Shown here in pieces: positions 44,122-53,952 of a stretch of DNA of 64,000 bases (position 1 is the first letter of the stretch; every line of letters begins with the position of its first letter). Under the pieces are notes generated by a model that did no database searches, was not told where the DNA came from, and was given only the letters and a program-made list of their open reading frames with translations. The stretch comes from Candidatus Aegiribacteria sp. (lineage in GTDB: Bacteria; Fermentibacterota; Fermentibacteria; Fermentibacterales; JCC-6). Location of the stretch: the NCBI GenBank assembly GCA_013138965.1, contig WTBT01000048.1, positions 16,246-80,245 of the forward strand, written 5' to 3'. Made by a program: the position numbers and the translations under genes.

Positions 44122-46057
44122 ACTGCAGTAAGTGCTGTACTTTAACCATTTCCGGATCAAGCTTAGCGGCAGCCGCGAGTTCCTTTTCCGCTTGAGAATT
44201 CCGGCCTGTAGCTCTGTAAACGTCCGCTATGGCCAGATGGAATCCGACGGATGATCTCAGATCTCCAGCTGTAGTTGAAAGTCCTTTTCTGAAGTGGTCT
44301 TCAGCCTCATCGTAGCGTTCCAGGTTAAGACAGCATCTTCCAAGCATTTCCCTTGCTTTCATCCTGAAATCGGGGCTTTTGAGAACCTGTTCGAACTCCG
44401 ATAGAGATTCTCGGTACAGACCCATCTCCATGTATGCTATTCCAAGGTCGTAATGTGTGTTGAAATCGTCGACGGAGACTGCCGATTCTATACCCTCCTG
44501 AAACTCCCTGATAATACCTGCAAGTGCCTTTGCGGAGCTTCTGTCGAATTTTCGGTCGATATCAGCCAGGATCATGGCTATATCCGCGTAATTATCACTG
44601 TCGGCCAGGCCAGGTCTGATACCGTCCATGAGTGTTCTTGCCATCTCGAAGCTGGAATCCACAGAAACCGATTTCTCAAGCGCTGCCAGCGCTTCATGGG
44701 GACTGTCGTTGAGGAGGTAGGCTACAGCGAGCCTGTAGAAAGCTCTGGCCTGACCGTCTACGTCCATGGCATTTCTTATTCTTACAATCTCTTTTGCGGC
44801 GCTGAGGGATTCAGGACAGATGTCGAGCACACCCTCAAGCAGCTCGAATACCATGTATTCACGTTCATTTGCGCGGTAGATAGTACAGGCCCTGAGATAC
44901 GAATCGATTGCCCCATAAAAATCACCGACTTCCAGGAGAAGATTACCAAGTTCGACATAACCCAGCCCGTCCCCCCTTGATCTATCCAGATTACTCCTCA
45001 TGTCTTCAACCTGAAGGGAAAGAGCCTCCTGAAGCTGTCCTGTGGAGACCAGGTTCATGCTTACGAGGATATTGCCTAACTTACGGTCGGGATCTGTATC
45101 TTTCTGGATATCAAGGGCTCTTAGAACGTCCGGGGCTTCAAGAAGCCCTTCCGCGATGAAGTACTCACCGATCCTTTTTCTTTCAAGGGAGAAGGCCTCC
45201 TGCATTTCGTCATCATACCCAAGTGGTTCGATGAAGTCGGATTCATCAAATTCCACTTCATCCATGACTGCTGAAGGAGGGGTTTTGTCAAGGGTTTTTA
45301 CTTTGGCTTTCTTGATGCGCTTTTTCTCTGTTGGAGCTTTTATTTTCTCTTCCGGCATTTCTTCAGGAGGAGCTTTTATCTTTTCTGCAGGTTTCTCTTC
45401 AGGTGGAGTTTCGACCTTCTCGACAGGCTTCTTTTCTGGCGGTGGCGCCGGTGCTTGCCCGGGTTGGGTTGTGTCTTTTTTAAGCTTCTTATTGAGCTTC
45501 GTGAGCATCCGTTCAAGCTGGCCTGTTTCTTTCATGTTTCTGCTACGGGCAGTTTCAATCGCCTGTTTCAGTAAAACGGCATCCTCGTTCGCCGCGGCTA
45601 CTTTGGCGAAGCGAATCACCCACTTGTCATCATCAGGGTCAAGTCTTGTCATGGCATGGCATGACTGGAGTACAGGTGGTTCCTTGAGTGAAGGTTTTGA
45701 TTTGAGGTACAGCAGGTATTCTTTCTTTGCTTCTTCGAAATTTTCCTGATTATCGTAGCTCAGCGCCTTGATGAAATGTGCTTCGGCGAATTCCGCATTC
45801 ATTCTCAATGCTTTTCTTGCAACTGAAAGCGCAGCCGAATGAAGTCCGTTGATACAGTAGAGCTGCCCCGCTTTTCCGAAGAGTTCAAGGGCTTCTTCAG
45901 CGCGATCGAGTTTCAGAAGTACGTCACCGAGGGTATTAAGTATTGAGGCTTCTTCAGGATTTTCGTTGATCATACGGTTCAGGACTTTTTCAGCGCTTTC
46001 GTATTTACCCTCCTGAAAAAGGTCCTGAACTTTCCGACGCTGTTCAATATCTATCAT
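44120..46057 (-). CDS. TPR protein with proline/lysine linker and MshEN-like domain
   Basis: The 645-residue soluble protein begins with TPR repeats (YESAEKVLNRMINENPEEASILNTLGDVLLKLDRAEEALELFGKAG in form). A linker of repeated KPVEKVETPPEE-type units (about 200-250) follows. A domain around 290-350 has the GEYFIAEGLLEAPDVLRALDIQ / KLGNILVSMNLVSTGQLQEAL duplicate pattern of GspE/MshE N-terminal (c-di-GMP-binding) domains. More TPRs follow to the C-terminus. No partner is adjacent to name its process; a role with type IV pilus-like or gliding machinery is a guess. The stop codon falls in the repeat element. Confidence 0.75.
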   Translation of the reverse strand: MIDIEQRRKVQDLFQEGKYESAEKVLNRMINENPEEASILNTLGDVLLKLDRAEEALELFGKAGQLYCINGLHSAALSVARKALRMNAEFAEAHFIKALSYDNQENFEEAKKEYLLYLKSKPSLKEPPVLQSCHAMTRLDPDDDKWVIRFAKVAAANEDAVLLKQAIETARSRNMKETGQLERMLTKLNKKLKKDTTQPGQAPAPPPEKKPVEKVETPPEEKPAEKIKAPPEEMPEEKIKAPTEKKRIKKAKVKTLDKTPPSAVMDEVEFDESDFIEPLGYDDEMQEAFSLERKRIGEYFIAEGLLEAPDVLRALDIQKDTDPDRKLGNILVSMNLVSTGQLQEALSLQVEDMRSNLDRSRGDGLGYVELGNLLLEVGDFYGAIDSYLRACTIYRANEREYMVFELLEGVLDICPESLSAAKEIVRIRNAMDVDGQARAFYRLAVAYLLNDSPHEALAALEKSVSVDSSFEMARTLMDGIRPGLADSDNYADIAMILADIDRKFDRSSAKALAGIIREFQEGIESAVSVDDFNTHYDLGIAYMEMGLYRESLSEFEQVLKSPDFRMKAREMLGRCCLNLERYDEAEDHFRKGLSTTAGDLRSSVGFHLAIADVYRATGRNSQAEKELAAAAKLDPEMVKVQHLLQ

Positions 46058-46088
46058 TGTTCATCCTCTTGGTTGCACCGCATTGTTG

Positions 46089-47363
46089 TCAATACTGCTC
46101 AAACATGCTGGAAACAAGTTGTCCGGCGACAACCACATCCTCAATATCTGGTATTGCCATGTGATAAGCAATACCACGGTAATCATCAAGGTCCCAGAGT
46201 ATCATATCCGCATCCATCCCTGGAACAAGAGCGCCTTTGTAATCGTCCATTCCAAGGGCTGCGGCGCCGTTCACTGTGGCTGCGGTTACCGCTTCTTCTA
46301 TGGTGAAACCGCACTTGCATACTGCAAGGTTTATCATCAGCGGCATCGATTCACAGAAACAGCTGCCGGGATTGAAGTCCGTAGCGATCGCGACAGCAGC
46401 GCCTGCGTCAAGAAGTTTTCTTCCGGGAGGAAATGGCTTGCCCAGGAAGAGCGCTGTTCCGGGCAGCAGTGTGGCTACTGTATTGCTTTGGGCTATCTTC
46501 CTGATATTACTGTCAGAAATGGAAAGGAGATGGTCTGCGCTCAATGCGCCAGCATCCACAGCGACTGAAGCGCCATCCGTATTGTGGAATTCGTCGGCGT
46601 GCATCCTGACGCCGAATCCCATATCCTTTGCCGCCTGAAGGTAAAGTCTCGACTGCTCAGCGGTGAATACACCCTTTTCGCAGAAGATATCCACGAAATC
46701 CGCAAGTTCCCTGGATTTTATTTCGGGCAGCACTTCATCTATGAGATACCTGATGTATTCATTAGGGCGGTTCCTGTATTCCAGAGGAACTTCATGAGCT
46801 CCAAGGAACGTTCTGGCGATTGTCTGGGGCCAGTATTCTGACAATCTTGAAGCTGCTTCAAGGCATCTGATCTCCGTTTCAAAATCAAGACCGTAGCCGC
46901 TCTTCACTTCAACAGTCGTTGTTCCATAGAGGAGCATGGTTGTAAGATGCTTCACAAGGGTATCTTCAAGGTCTGCAGATGAAGCATGTCGGGTTCTGCT
47001 TACGCTGTTGAGTATTCCTCCTCCGGCAGCGGCAATGTCTTCGTAATCCGCCCCCCCTGCGCGCATGGCGAATTCAACCTGTCTGGTTCCCGCGTAAAGA
47101 GGATGAGTATGCGAATCCACGAAACCGGGGGTGATTACTTTACCCGCGACGTCAATTTCAAGGCTGTTGTCAAGAAGTTCTACATTGTCAGAGGCGTTCA
47201 GGGCTTTTCCTGTCCAGACAATTCTGCCATTGAAGGAAGCGAGCGCACCGTCTGATATAATGGAAAGATCATTTGCGGCCTCTCCCCTTCGAAGACCGGG
47301 CGAACCGGCCATTGTGACCAGTTCGCCAATATCGGTCAGAAGTAAATCAGCCTGAACTTTCAT
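46089..47363 (-). CDS. hutI: Imidazolonepropionase
   Basis: HutI hydrolyses 4-imidazolone-5-propanoate in histidine degradation. The 424-residue amidohydrolase has FVDSHTHPLYAGTRQVEF (metal His pair), TVEVKSGYGLD, VRMHADEFHNTDGA and ATDFNPGSCFCES. The length and motifs fit. Other hut genes are absent from the window, and the gene lies 9 bases after rpmA, with no clear ribosome site. Confidence 0.92.
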   Translation of the reverse strand: MKVQADLLLTDIGELVTMAGSPGLRRGEAANDLSIISDGALASFNGRIVWTGKALNASDNVELLDNSLEIDVAGKVITPGFVDSHTHPLYAGTRQVEFAMRAGGADYEDIAAAGGGILNSVSRTRHASSADLEDTLVKHLTTMLLYGTTTVEVKSGYGLDFETEIRCLEAASRLSEYWPQTIARTFLGAHEVPLEYRNRPNEYIRYLIDEVLPEIKSRELADFVDIFCEKGVFTAEQSRLYLQAAKDMGFGVRMHADEFHNTDGASVAVDAGALSADHLLSISDSNIRKIAQSNTVATLLPGTALFLGKPFPPGRKLLDAGAAVAIATDFNPGSCFCESMPLMINLAVCKCGFTIEEAVTAATVNGAAALGMDDYKGALVPGMDADMILWDLDDYRGIAYHMAIPDIEDVVVAGQLVSSMFEQY

Positions 47364-47372
47364 CGCGGGAGG

Positions 47373-47630
47373 TTAAATCTGCTCTGGGACTACAGATGCA
47401 ACCTTTCTTCCACCCATTCGGTGGAATCTGATCCTGCCATGCGCTTTTGCGAAGAGTGTGTCATCGTTTCCTCTTCCCACATTCACTCCCGGATGGATCC
47501 TGGTTCCACGCTGCCGCATAATGATGGTGCCGGCGGACACCATCTGTCCGGCTGCAGCCTTTACTCCAAGCCTTCTGCCGGCGCTGTCGCGGCCGTTTCT
47601 GGAGCTGCTTGATGATTTCTTATGTGCCAT
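47373..47630 (-). CDS. rpmA: 50S ribosomal protein L27
   Basis: The 85-residue protein reads [23 protein letters not shown], then [24 protein letters not shown], the L27 pattern. Its N-terminal tail reaches the peptidyl transferase centre. rplU (L21), normally next to it, is not here. Upstream lies the M14 peptidase gene, 23 bases away, so rpmA may share its transcript. Confidence 0.97.
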   Translation of the reverse strand: MAHKKSSSSSRNGRDSAGRRLGVKAAAGQMVSAGTIIMRQRGTRIHPGVNVGRGNDDTLFAKAHGRIRFHRMGGRKVASVVPEQI

Positions 47631-47653
47631 GTTTTGAACCTTTCAATAACTTG

Positions 47654-49318
47654 CTATCTGTTAACAATTACCATCGCGGTCCAGCTGGAAGCTCCGCTGC
47701 AGAATCGTGCGATGTACATTCCGGATGGAACTTCAGAACCGTCCGTTTCCCTCAGGTTCCATACGAAGCTGTCAGTTTCCGTAGAAACATCCTGAACCAT
47801 GATGGAACGGCCTGTAATATCGTAAATCAACACGGTTCCTCCAACCCCCTGCTGCGGAATGGTGAAACTGCAGGATTCCTGCGATGGATTGGGGAAGGCG
47901 GAGAATGATCCCTCAAATGCTTCTTCGTGCCCTTCTATTCCCACATGGGAAAGGACAAAACTGACTTCCACCCTTGCCTGTGAGGCCACTGAAACGTTTT
48001 CAACCGATTGTGATGTGTAGCCGTCAGCGGTCACTTTCACGTCGTAAGTCCCAGCAAGAAGGGTTTTATGGTAATCACCGAGGGTTACATCCGTTCTGCA
48101 GAATCTGAGGGGTTCAGAATCAGAACCTGTATCGATACCTATCTCAAGCCGGGCGTCGATGGGGTCTCCAGACGCGTTCGTAACGGTTCCCCAGATACCG
48201 TAGGTGCTGTTGGTGAAAAAATCCAGTATTGCCATGTAGTGAGCGCTGGAAACACCCGGCCAGTCGGACACATGCTTGTCGTCATGTACTTCTATGGTGT
48301 GGTCGATGGTTCCGCATTCGCCGTAGCTCCAGTCGTTGACATCACCATGTGTTTCATACCAGCTGGCTCCGGGATAGGCTATCCAGAAACTGCCGCTGAA
48401 ATAACTTACTATCCCGGGAACAGAGGCGTAATCAAGGGCCTGCTGATGAATAAGTCCTGAATCTTCGGGAAGCGGGACTTCAGTGTAGTTCCATAAAGTA
48501 TTGATACATTTCGCTCCGCCGTGCAGTGATAGTCCGGCTGTGAAGGGGTTTATGAAATTCTCTATAGCCGGCCAGCTCTGCATCGTAAGGTCTCGGAGGG
48601 CGGCGGTTTCAGGTTCGTAGAAAGGAGCCGATGCACCTCCTGAGCCATTCCACATGTAACTGCAATTCCTGTTCAGGTCGGTTCCGTGGGCGTTGGTTCT
48701 CTGATCGTGATAGTAACCATCTGGATTGAGGACCGGAATTATCCATGTTTCGGTATTATTCACTATGTACTGGCACATGGGGTTGGTTGCGTAATTGGCC
48801 GTCAGTTCCTCGAGAAAATGAAGGGTGGTGGTTGACGCTGCCGGTTCATCACCATGTATCCCGCCGTGGATTCTCATTTCGGGTTCTATCTCTTCTGTGG
48901 AGACATTATCGGAAACTACAACAGCTACAATGGGTCTATTCTCTACACTGGTGCCGATCGTAACCTTTCTGCAGATATCGGGATGGGCGGTCACAACAGC
49001 ATCTATCGAATTGTATATGTCCTGAAGGGATGGATAGGGCACCAGAGGTTCCGTTACCGGAACGGGAACTGGATTAAGGCCCATATGGCGGAGCAACTCC
49101 TCCTGCTGCGCGTCAACGTATATCACGGCTTTTCCGCCGTGGGCCCATTCGATGAGGAATCCCTCTTCCTCGAGGAATTTTACTTCAGGCATATTGATAT
49201 CTCTGAGGGTGACAGAGTAATGAGGAACAGAGTAGCTGAAATTGTTCGACAGCATGGTCCTGCCCGCAAAGGAGAAAGCTGCAATCATAAAGAGAATTGG
49301 TACAAGTTTCTTAAGCAT
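47654..49318 (-). CDS. M14 zinc carboxypeptidase with C-terminal sorting-type domain
   Basis: The 554-residue protein has a signal peptide (ILFMIAAFSFAG). A propeptide-like part comes next, then the M14 domain with the zinc motif IHGGIHGDEPA (HxxE), NPDGYYHD, LNRNCSYMW and the third ligand in LSLHGGAK, with IEVHDDKH holding the catalytic Glu. A carboxypeptidase regulatory-like domain (GIWGTVTNASGDPIDA) follows and a C-terminal beta domain (FSAFPNPSQESCSFTI, VLIYDITGRSI, VPSGMYIARF). Such tails are type IX-like sorting signals in FCB bacteria. A secreted or surface protease is likely. Confidence 0.9.
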   Translation of the reverse strand: MLKKLVPILFMIAAFSFAGRTMLSNNFSYSVPHYSVTLRDINMPEVKFLEEEGFLIEWAHGGKAVIYVDAQQEELLRHMGLNPVPVPVTEPLVPYPSLQDIYNSIDAVVTAHPDICRKVTIGTSVENRPIVAVVVSDNVSTEEIEPEMRIHGGIHGDEPAASTTTLHFLEELTANYATNPMCQYIVNNTETWIIPVLNPDGYYHDQRTNAHGTDLNRNCSYMWNGSGGASAPFYEPETAALRDLTMQSWPAIENFINPFTAGLSLHGGAKCINTLWNYTEVPLPEDSGLIHQQALDYASVPGIVSYFSGSFWIAYPGASWYETHGDVNDWSYGECGTIDHTIEVHDDKHVSDWPGVSSAHYMAILDFFTNSTYGIWGTVTNASGDPIDARLEIGIDTGSDSEPLRFCRTDVTLGDYHKTLLAGTYDVKVTADGYTSQSVENVSVASQARVEVSFVLSHVGIEGHEEAFEGSFSAFPNPSQESCSFTIPQQGVGGTVLIYDITGRSIMVQDVSTETDSFVWNLRETDGSEVPSGMYIARFCSGASSWTAMVIVNR

Positions 49319-49475
49319 CTGAATGGATCCTTTCAGGAATGCGAATCATGGTAAGCTGTCAAAGGAATGCAATAAACGCAAATATGGTTCCCGCCGGCTG
49401 CATAAGTCAAGTCTTCAAGGTTTTTTTCACTTGCCATCAGGGTCTTTGTATTTGTAGAATATAGCCTTCGGAAAT

Positions 49476-49552
49476 CGGGGCGTGGCGCAGTTCGGTAGCG
49501 CACCTGCTTTGGGAGCAGGGGGTCGCCGGTTCAAATCCGGCCGCCCCGACCA
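49476..49552 (+). tRNA. tRNA-Pro (anticodon UGG)
   Basis: The acceptor stem CGGGGCG pairs with CGCCCCG at 49542-49548. The D arm, an anticodon stem CCTGC/GCAGG with loop TTTGGGA (anticodon TGG) and a T arm with GGTTCAAATCC are all present, and CCA is encoded at 49550-49552. It is on the strand opposite to its neighbours. Confidence 0.95.
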
Positions 49553-49555
49553 ATT

Positions 49556-50317
49556 CTATTTCGTGAATTTATGCCGGAGTCTCTTCCATCTGCCAGTTCT
49601 ATCCCGTTTACTTCTCCAGAGGAGGTTCTTAATAGTTACCCTCTCATCCTCTGTGCCGAAGCAGATGAGGTTGTCATTCTCTGAAAGCCGGAAATCCCCG
49701 GAGGGGCTGTAAACATAGCTGTCGTCACTTCTCCTTACTGCTATTATCACAACACCTGTAGTCCCGTTCAGCTGCAGTTTCTTAAGTGTCCAGCCGATTG
49801 AAGGGCATCCCTTACCGATTTCTATACTGAGATAGCCTTCGGTATTCTCCCGGGCAAAGACGATTCTGTCAAGAAACCTGGCGACATTGGGCCGGATCAT
49901 CTCATTTGAGATCCTGAACCCCTCCGCGGTATCCTGATTGACCGTTCTTCTTGTTCCCACAAGCTTCAGTTTTCTTTCGGCAGAGATATCGGATGCCACA
50001 GAATATATCTCAAGTTCGGGGTTGATCCTTCTTGCGGAAAGGCTGAGGAAGACATTGCTTCTGTCGTCCGGAAGCACACAGAACAACGCCTGAACATTGA
50101 TGAAACCTGATTTCTTCAATATGCTGTCAGTCAGGCAGTTGCCCTGTATTGTATTAACGTTGTCACCGAGGTCCGCTGCTTTTTCCAGAGCATCGGGATC
50201 GATATCAACTACTCTGACCGAATAACCATACCTGACGAGTTCCTTAATAACGAAAAGGCCAGTTTCACCTGCCCCGCATACCGCACAGACCGAACCGCTG
50301 CTATCGGAATGTCTCAC
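49556..50317 (-). CDS. RCK-domain protein (TrkA-N plus TrkA-C), channel regulatory subunit
   Basis: The 253 residues form a free-standing RCK subunit. VCAVCGAGETGLFVIKEL is the Rossmann motif; VVDIDPDALEKAADLG binds the nucleotide and a TrkA-C domain follows at about 160-235. No transmembrane segment is present. Its start overlaps the channel gene's end by four bases, so it probably forms the second RCK ring with the channel protein. It ends four bases from tRNA-Pro on the other strand. Confidence 0.85.
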   Translation of the reverse strand: MRHSDSSGSVCAVCGAGETGLFVIKELVRYGYSVRVVDIDPDALEKAADLGDNVNTIQGNCLTDSILKKSGFINVQALFCVLPDDRSNVFLSLSARRINPELEIYSVASDISAERKLKLVGTRRTVNQDTAEGFRISNEMIRPNVARFLDRIVFARENTEGYLSIEIGKGCPSIGWTLKKLQLNGTTGVVIIAVRRSDDSYVYSPSGDFRLSENDNLICFGTEDERVTIKNLLWRSKRDRTGRWKRLRHKFTK

Positions 50318-51570
50318 AGTATTTTCCTCTTTCCGCGCCGGTGCAGGGTTCTGGCGAGAAGCTTGAGCTGTTCGGGGGTTTCAATGGCAAGGAGAATATC
50401 AGCTTCTTCAAGGACGTAATCCGCTCCTGGATTGTACACTATTGAACCATTCTGTTTCATTACCGCAAACACACTTATACAGGTTCTCCGGCCGATCTTG
50501 AGTTCACCCAGGGTTTTTCCTATCGAGGGATTGTCACTTTTGATCGTGTATTCCTCTATCCTGCAGTTCTGATCCTTGCTGTCTATCATTTTCTCCATGA
50601 AATCCATGGTCTCCCTGTTGAGAATACCCGCAACAAGTTTCTTTCCAACCGCGATGGAGGGGGTGAAGGAAACCTCGGCTCCCACGAGCGCCAGCTTTTC
50701 CTCGTTTTCCTCACCCGCTGCTCTGCTCACTATCTTCAGCTCTTTATTCATAAGATGTGCTGTAAGTGTCAGATAGAGGTTATCGCTGTCGTCCTGCAGT
50801 ACCGATACCAGCCCCCTGGCTTTACTGATACCAGCTTCTTCGAAGAGGACGTCATCAGATCTGTCCCTTGTAAGGTAGAGGAAACCGTTTCTTTTCCTTA
50901 GATTGCACGGTGGGTCTTTATCGACATCAATACCCACTACGGGTATTCCTGTTCGGAGGAACTCCGAAATGACAACACTTCCGGCTCCGCTGCATCCGCA
51001 TACGATGTAATGACCGCTTAAACGTGATATGTTTCTTAGGAGCATACGCCTTTTCATGTTCTCCGCCAGACGCGTTCCTACGAGGTAAGCAACGAAATTG
51101 GCATTCACATAGAGAATTGCCATATAGGCTATAAGCACAAAAATAGTGACCCAGATATTGTAAGCCCTTCGCCATTCCTCGTCCATGAAATCGTAGGCGT
51201 ATTCCCTGATGACGTCATCGAATCCAACGGTGGTGATGGTGATGGCGGTCATATAGCCGGAAAGCAGAAGTTCACCGGCAAAAGTGCTTTCATCCAGCTG
51301 CATTTCTATATAGGCTATCTCGGACATCTGAGAATCGGTGGGGGATTCCATATTTCGAAGGTTCTGAAGGGTGTTTGTGAGCTGCTCCTTTAACAAACCG
51401 GATCTATGGGTGGTGAAGATCAGGAAACCCGATATACCGATGCTCATGACAACCAAAAAAAGAGTCAGGGCCACAGCGATTTTGCTCGAGAGGAAGTATG
51501 CAAAACCGCGCCATTTGTTCATCCTGCCGAATGGGCTGCGGGAGTGCCTTGATGTGTTCCGGAGTGACAT
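50314..51570 (-). CDS. Potassium channel family protein with RCK domain
   Basis: The 418-residue protein has two transmembrane helices (VALTLFLVVMSIGISGFLIF and FVLIAYMAILYVNANFVAYLV) around a pore loop. The filter is ITTVGFDDV, where TVGYG/TVGFG is usual: the second glycine is Asp. An RCK domain follows with VCGCSGAGSVVISEFL and VVGIDVDKD, and a C-terminal TrkA-C domain. The homotetrameric channel probably pairs with the next RCK subunit. It starts three bases after the PHP-glycosyltransferase gene. Confidence 0.85.
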   Translation of the reverse strand: MSLRNTSRHSRSPFGRMNKWRGFAYFLSSKIAVALTLFLVVMSIGISGFLIFTTHRSGLLKEQLTNTLQNLRNMESPTDSQMSEIAYIEMQLDESTFAGELLLSGYMTAITITTVGFDDVIREYAYDFMDEEWRRAYNIWVTIFVLIAYMAILYVNANFVAYLVGTRLAENMKRRMLLRNISRLSGHYIVCGCSGAGSVVISEFLRTGIPVVGIDVDKDPPCNLRKRNGFLYLTRDRSDDVLFEEAGISKARGLVSVLQDDSDNLYLTLTAHLMNKELKIVSRAAGEENEEKLALVGAEVSFTPSIAVGKKLVAGILNRETMDFMEKMIDSKDQNCRIEEYTIKSDNPSIGKTLGELKIGRRTCISVFAVMKQNGSIVYNPGADYVLEEADILLAIETPEQLKLLARTLHRRGKRKIL

Positions 51571-51573
51571 ACT

Positions 51574-53952
51574 TCACACTTTTTGCTGTTTGAAATTATC
51601 AGATGAAATACTCCAGAGCTTATCGAATGCCTTCTCCCACGTTCTTGCAGTTGCCAATGTTCTGGCATTTCTGCTCATCGAATCCCGCAGTTCTTTGTTC
51701 TGAGCTATTTTCAGGATAGTTTCCGCCAGTGATTCGGGATCATGACTGGAGAAAACAAGGCCTGTTTTCGCAGGTTCGATTATTTCCTGGGGTCCTCCCC
51801 TGTCGCTGACCACTGCGGGGAGTCCCGAAGCCTGCGCTTCAAGAACGGAGTTCCCGTATGTATCGGTGGAACTGGGGAAAACGAATATGTCACATGATGC
51901 GTATGCCCTGGAAAGATCTTCTCCATGCAGTACTCCGCAGAAGTAGCATCCTCTTCCGCTGAGTTGATTAACAAGGTCTCCCCGATAGGGGCCATCTCCC
52001 GCCAGATAAAGCTCAAGGTCAGGCATTGTGCCGCGGGCGATTACAAATGCCTTCGCCAGGACATCAAGATCCTTCTCGCGGGAGATTCTCCCCGCATATA
52101 TAAGTTTCATGGATTCTGGATTTCCACCGAACCTCAGTATGAATTCATCCGACTTCCAGTCCGGCGAGAAAAGGATGCAGTCCGTACCCCTGGGAAACAG
52201 CTTCATTCTATCTCTTGAAATTCCCATTTCCTCCAGGTCATCCATGTAGTATCTGCTGGGAACAAGAACTATATCCACATTATTGTAGAACCATGCCGCT
52301 GCCGTTCCCGCGAACTCCCCCATCTTGCCATCCTGTGCTATATGGTTCACATGCCTTGGATAATCCGTGTGGTATATGCCCGCAACAGGAATGCCCAGAA
52401 TCCTTGATATACCCAGCGCCGTGAATCCCACAGGGCCAGGTGTGGATATGTACATCATCCCGAACCCTTCATCCTCCACGAACCGCAGAACCTCTAGGAA
52501 GGGCGGAATTGAAAGGAGTTTTGAACGGTAATCAGGAACGGGGAACTCACGGATCGGAGGGAAATTCACCACCCATCCCGGAAAGGAGAGGGGGCGGCTC
52601 TGAGATGCTATTACCGCCATCTCTTTCTCACTCTCCATGGCCAGTCTGCTGAATTTCTGAATAGTCCTTGAGACACCGTTCAGATCATCTATTGTATCGG
52701 TGAACCAGACCCTCTTGTCAGGATTTCTCAGGTTCCCGGAGATTTCCGGCGAAACTTCTGAAGCAATGTTCTCAACGGCCACTCTCCCCTTCTTTCTGCT
52801 CAGATATGCCATGGGATAGGGAATATTGAGAAGAACAACGGGGATAAGAGCGGTAAATGCTTCCAGGGCATCGAGCAGTCTTCCATCCATAATCCGTTTA
52901 ACCAGCAGTGAGGAGTAGTGCTGGAACAACTTGTTACTGAGCCTGTTAAGTATTTCAAATATCCGCTCGTCTATCCCTTCAGCTTCCAGTTCCGGGCTCC
53001 CGGAACGAAGGTTCAGATCCTTGCCGATCTCGATGAGCTGGTCAGCGAAAATCGTTTCAAAACCTGGTTCCCTGGATTTCCTGGCTTTCTTGATGAGCTG
53101 ATGGAAAAGGAAATCCGCCTTATGCCACACGGTGGGTTCATGCGGAGATATTGATGGTCTGAAAAATCGATCTGCCGCCATTGTGGCTATTGCGGGTATC
53201 TTCTTGGCGGTAAGCCTGTCCCGGTAGAAGGAATATGCGATGGAGTAGACAGAATAGGCTGAACGTACGGCGTTGCCGTGCTGTCCCCGGGGGATGCCTT
53301 TCCCATGGTTTATCTGATTAAGATAATCTTCCAGGTTTTCCGCATCCGCAACCTCGGTATAGGTCAGACCCATGAATCTGCCGCAGTGGTCGTCGGACCC
53401 GCCGGTGAAACCTGTGAATTCAGGGTCGCTCTTTATCGATCTGGCAATTGGAACAACTGACTCATTTTCGAGACTGGACCTTGTGCCGTTAAGGGATTCT
53501 ATAAGTCCGATCCTTTTAACGACGCTTATGAATTCATCCGTTTTCAGATCCGTATCCGGAAAATAAAAAGGATGAGCGAGTGAATGGATTATGCCTTTGT
53601 CCTCAAGATAACCCATAAGGGTAGCGAATGAATCTCTGAAGGCGATCATTTCCTCATGCTGCTGCTGCGTGATGTTGAAAACCAGAATATGAACCGAAGT
53701 TCTGGTTCCGGGAAGGTATGTCCTTATCTCCTCACTGATGAAGGTTCCGGGAAGGTGAGATATGCTCAGAGCTCCTTCGATCGTATTGATGTCGGTTATG
53801 GTGACAAAATCCATTCCGCGCTTCCGCGCGAATTCGTATATCAGCTCGGGCGGCGTGAAGCTTTCAGGGGCCTTGAGCGATCGCAGAACCCATCGTCCGG
53901 ATTCCTTCGAATACTTTGAATGAACGTGAAGATCACATGAAATTGCAGCCAT
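51574..53952 (-). CDS. PHP domain fused to a glycosyltransferase (GT4 type)
   Basis: The 792-residue protein combines two enzymes. The N-terminal PHP part has CDLHVHSKYSKESG, FVTITDINTIEGA, HSLAHPFYF and GGSDDHCGR, the metal-binding His/Asp pattern of PHP phosphoesterases. From about residue 390 a GT-B glycosyltransferase follows: FTALGISRILGIPVAGIYHTD (acceptor domain), LIYAGRISREKDLDVLAKAF, LAGDGPYRGDL, and EAQASGLPAVVSDRGGPQE (donor site). Partner substrates are not evident. It heads the unit with the channel genes. Confidence 0.88.
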   Translation of the reverse strand: MAAISCDLHVHSKYSKESGRWVLRSLKAPESFTPPELIYEFARKRGMDFVTITDINTIEGALSISHLPGTFISEEIRTYLPGTRTSVHILVFNITQQQHEEMIAFRDSFATLMGYLEDKGIIHSLAHPFYFPDTDLKTDEFISVVKRIGLIESLNGTRSSLENESVVPIARSIKSDPEFTGFTGGSDDHCGRFMGLTYTEVADAENLEDYLNQINHGKGIPRGQHGNAVRSAYSVYSIAYSFYRDRLTAKKIPAIATMAADRFFRPSISPHEPTVWHKADFLFHQLIKKARKSREPGFETIFADQLIEIGKDLNLRSGSPELEAEGIDERIFEILNRLSNKLFQHYSSLLVKRIMDGRLLDALEAFTALIPVVLLNIPYPMAYLSRKKGRVAVENIASEVSPEISGNLRNPDKRVWFTDTIDDLNGVSRTIQKFSRLAMESEKEMAVIASQSRPLSFPGWVVNFPPIREFPVPDYRSKLLSIPPFLEVLRFVEDEGFGMMYISTPGPVGFTALGISRILGIPVAGIYHTDYPRHVNHIAQDGKMGEFAGTAAAWFYNNVDIVLVPSRYYMDDLEEMGISRDRMKLFPRGTDCILFSPDWKSDEFILRFGGNPESMKLIYAGRISREKDLDVLAKAFVIARGTMPDLELYLAGDGPYRGDLVNQLSGRGCYFCGVLHGEDLSRAYASCDIFVFPSSTDTYGNSVLEAQASGLPAVVSDRGGPQEIIEPAKTGLVFSSHDPESLAETILKIAQNKELRDSMSRNARTLATARTWEKAFDKLWSISSDNFKQQKV

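Noticed and set aside
45042..45749. Plus-strand gene opposite the TPR protein
   Set aside because: Antisense of the repetitive Pro/Lys/Glu linker; no ribosome site or family.
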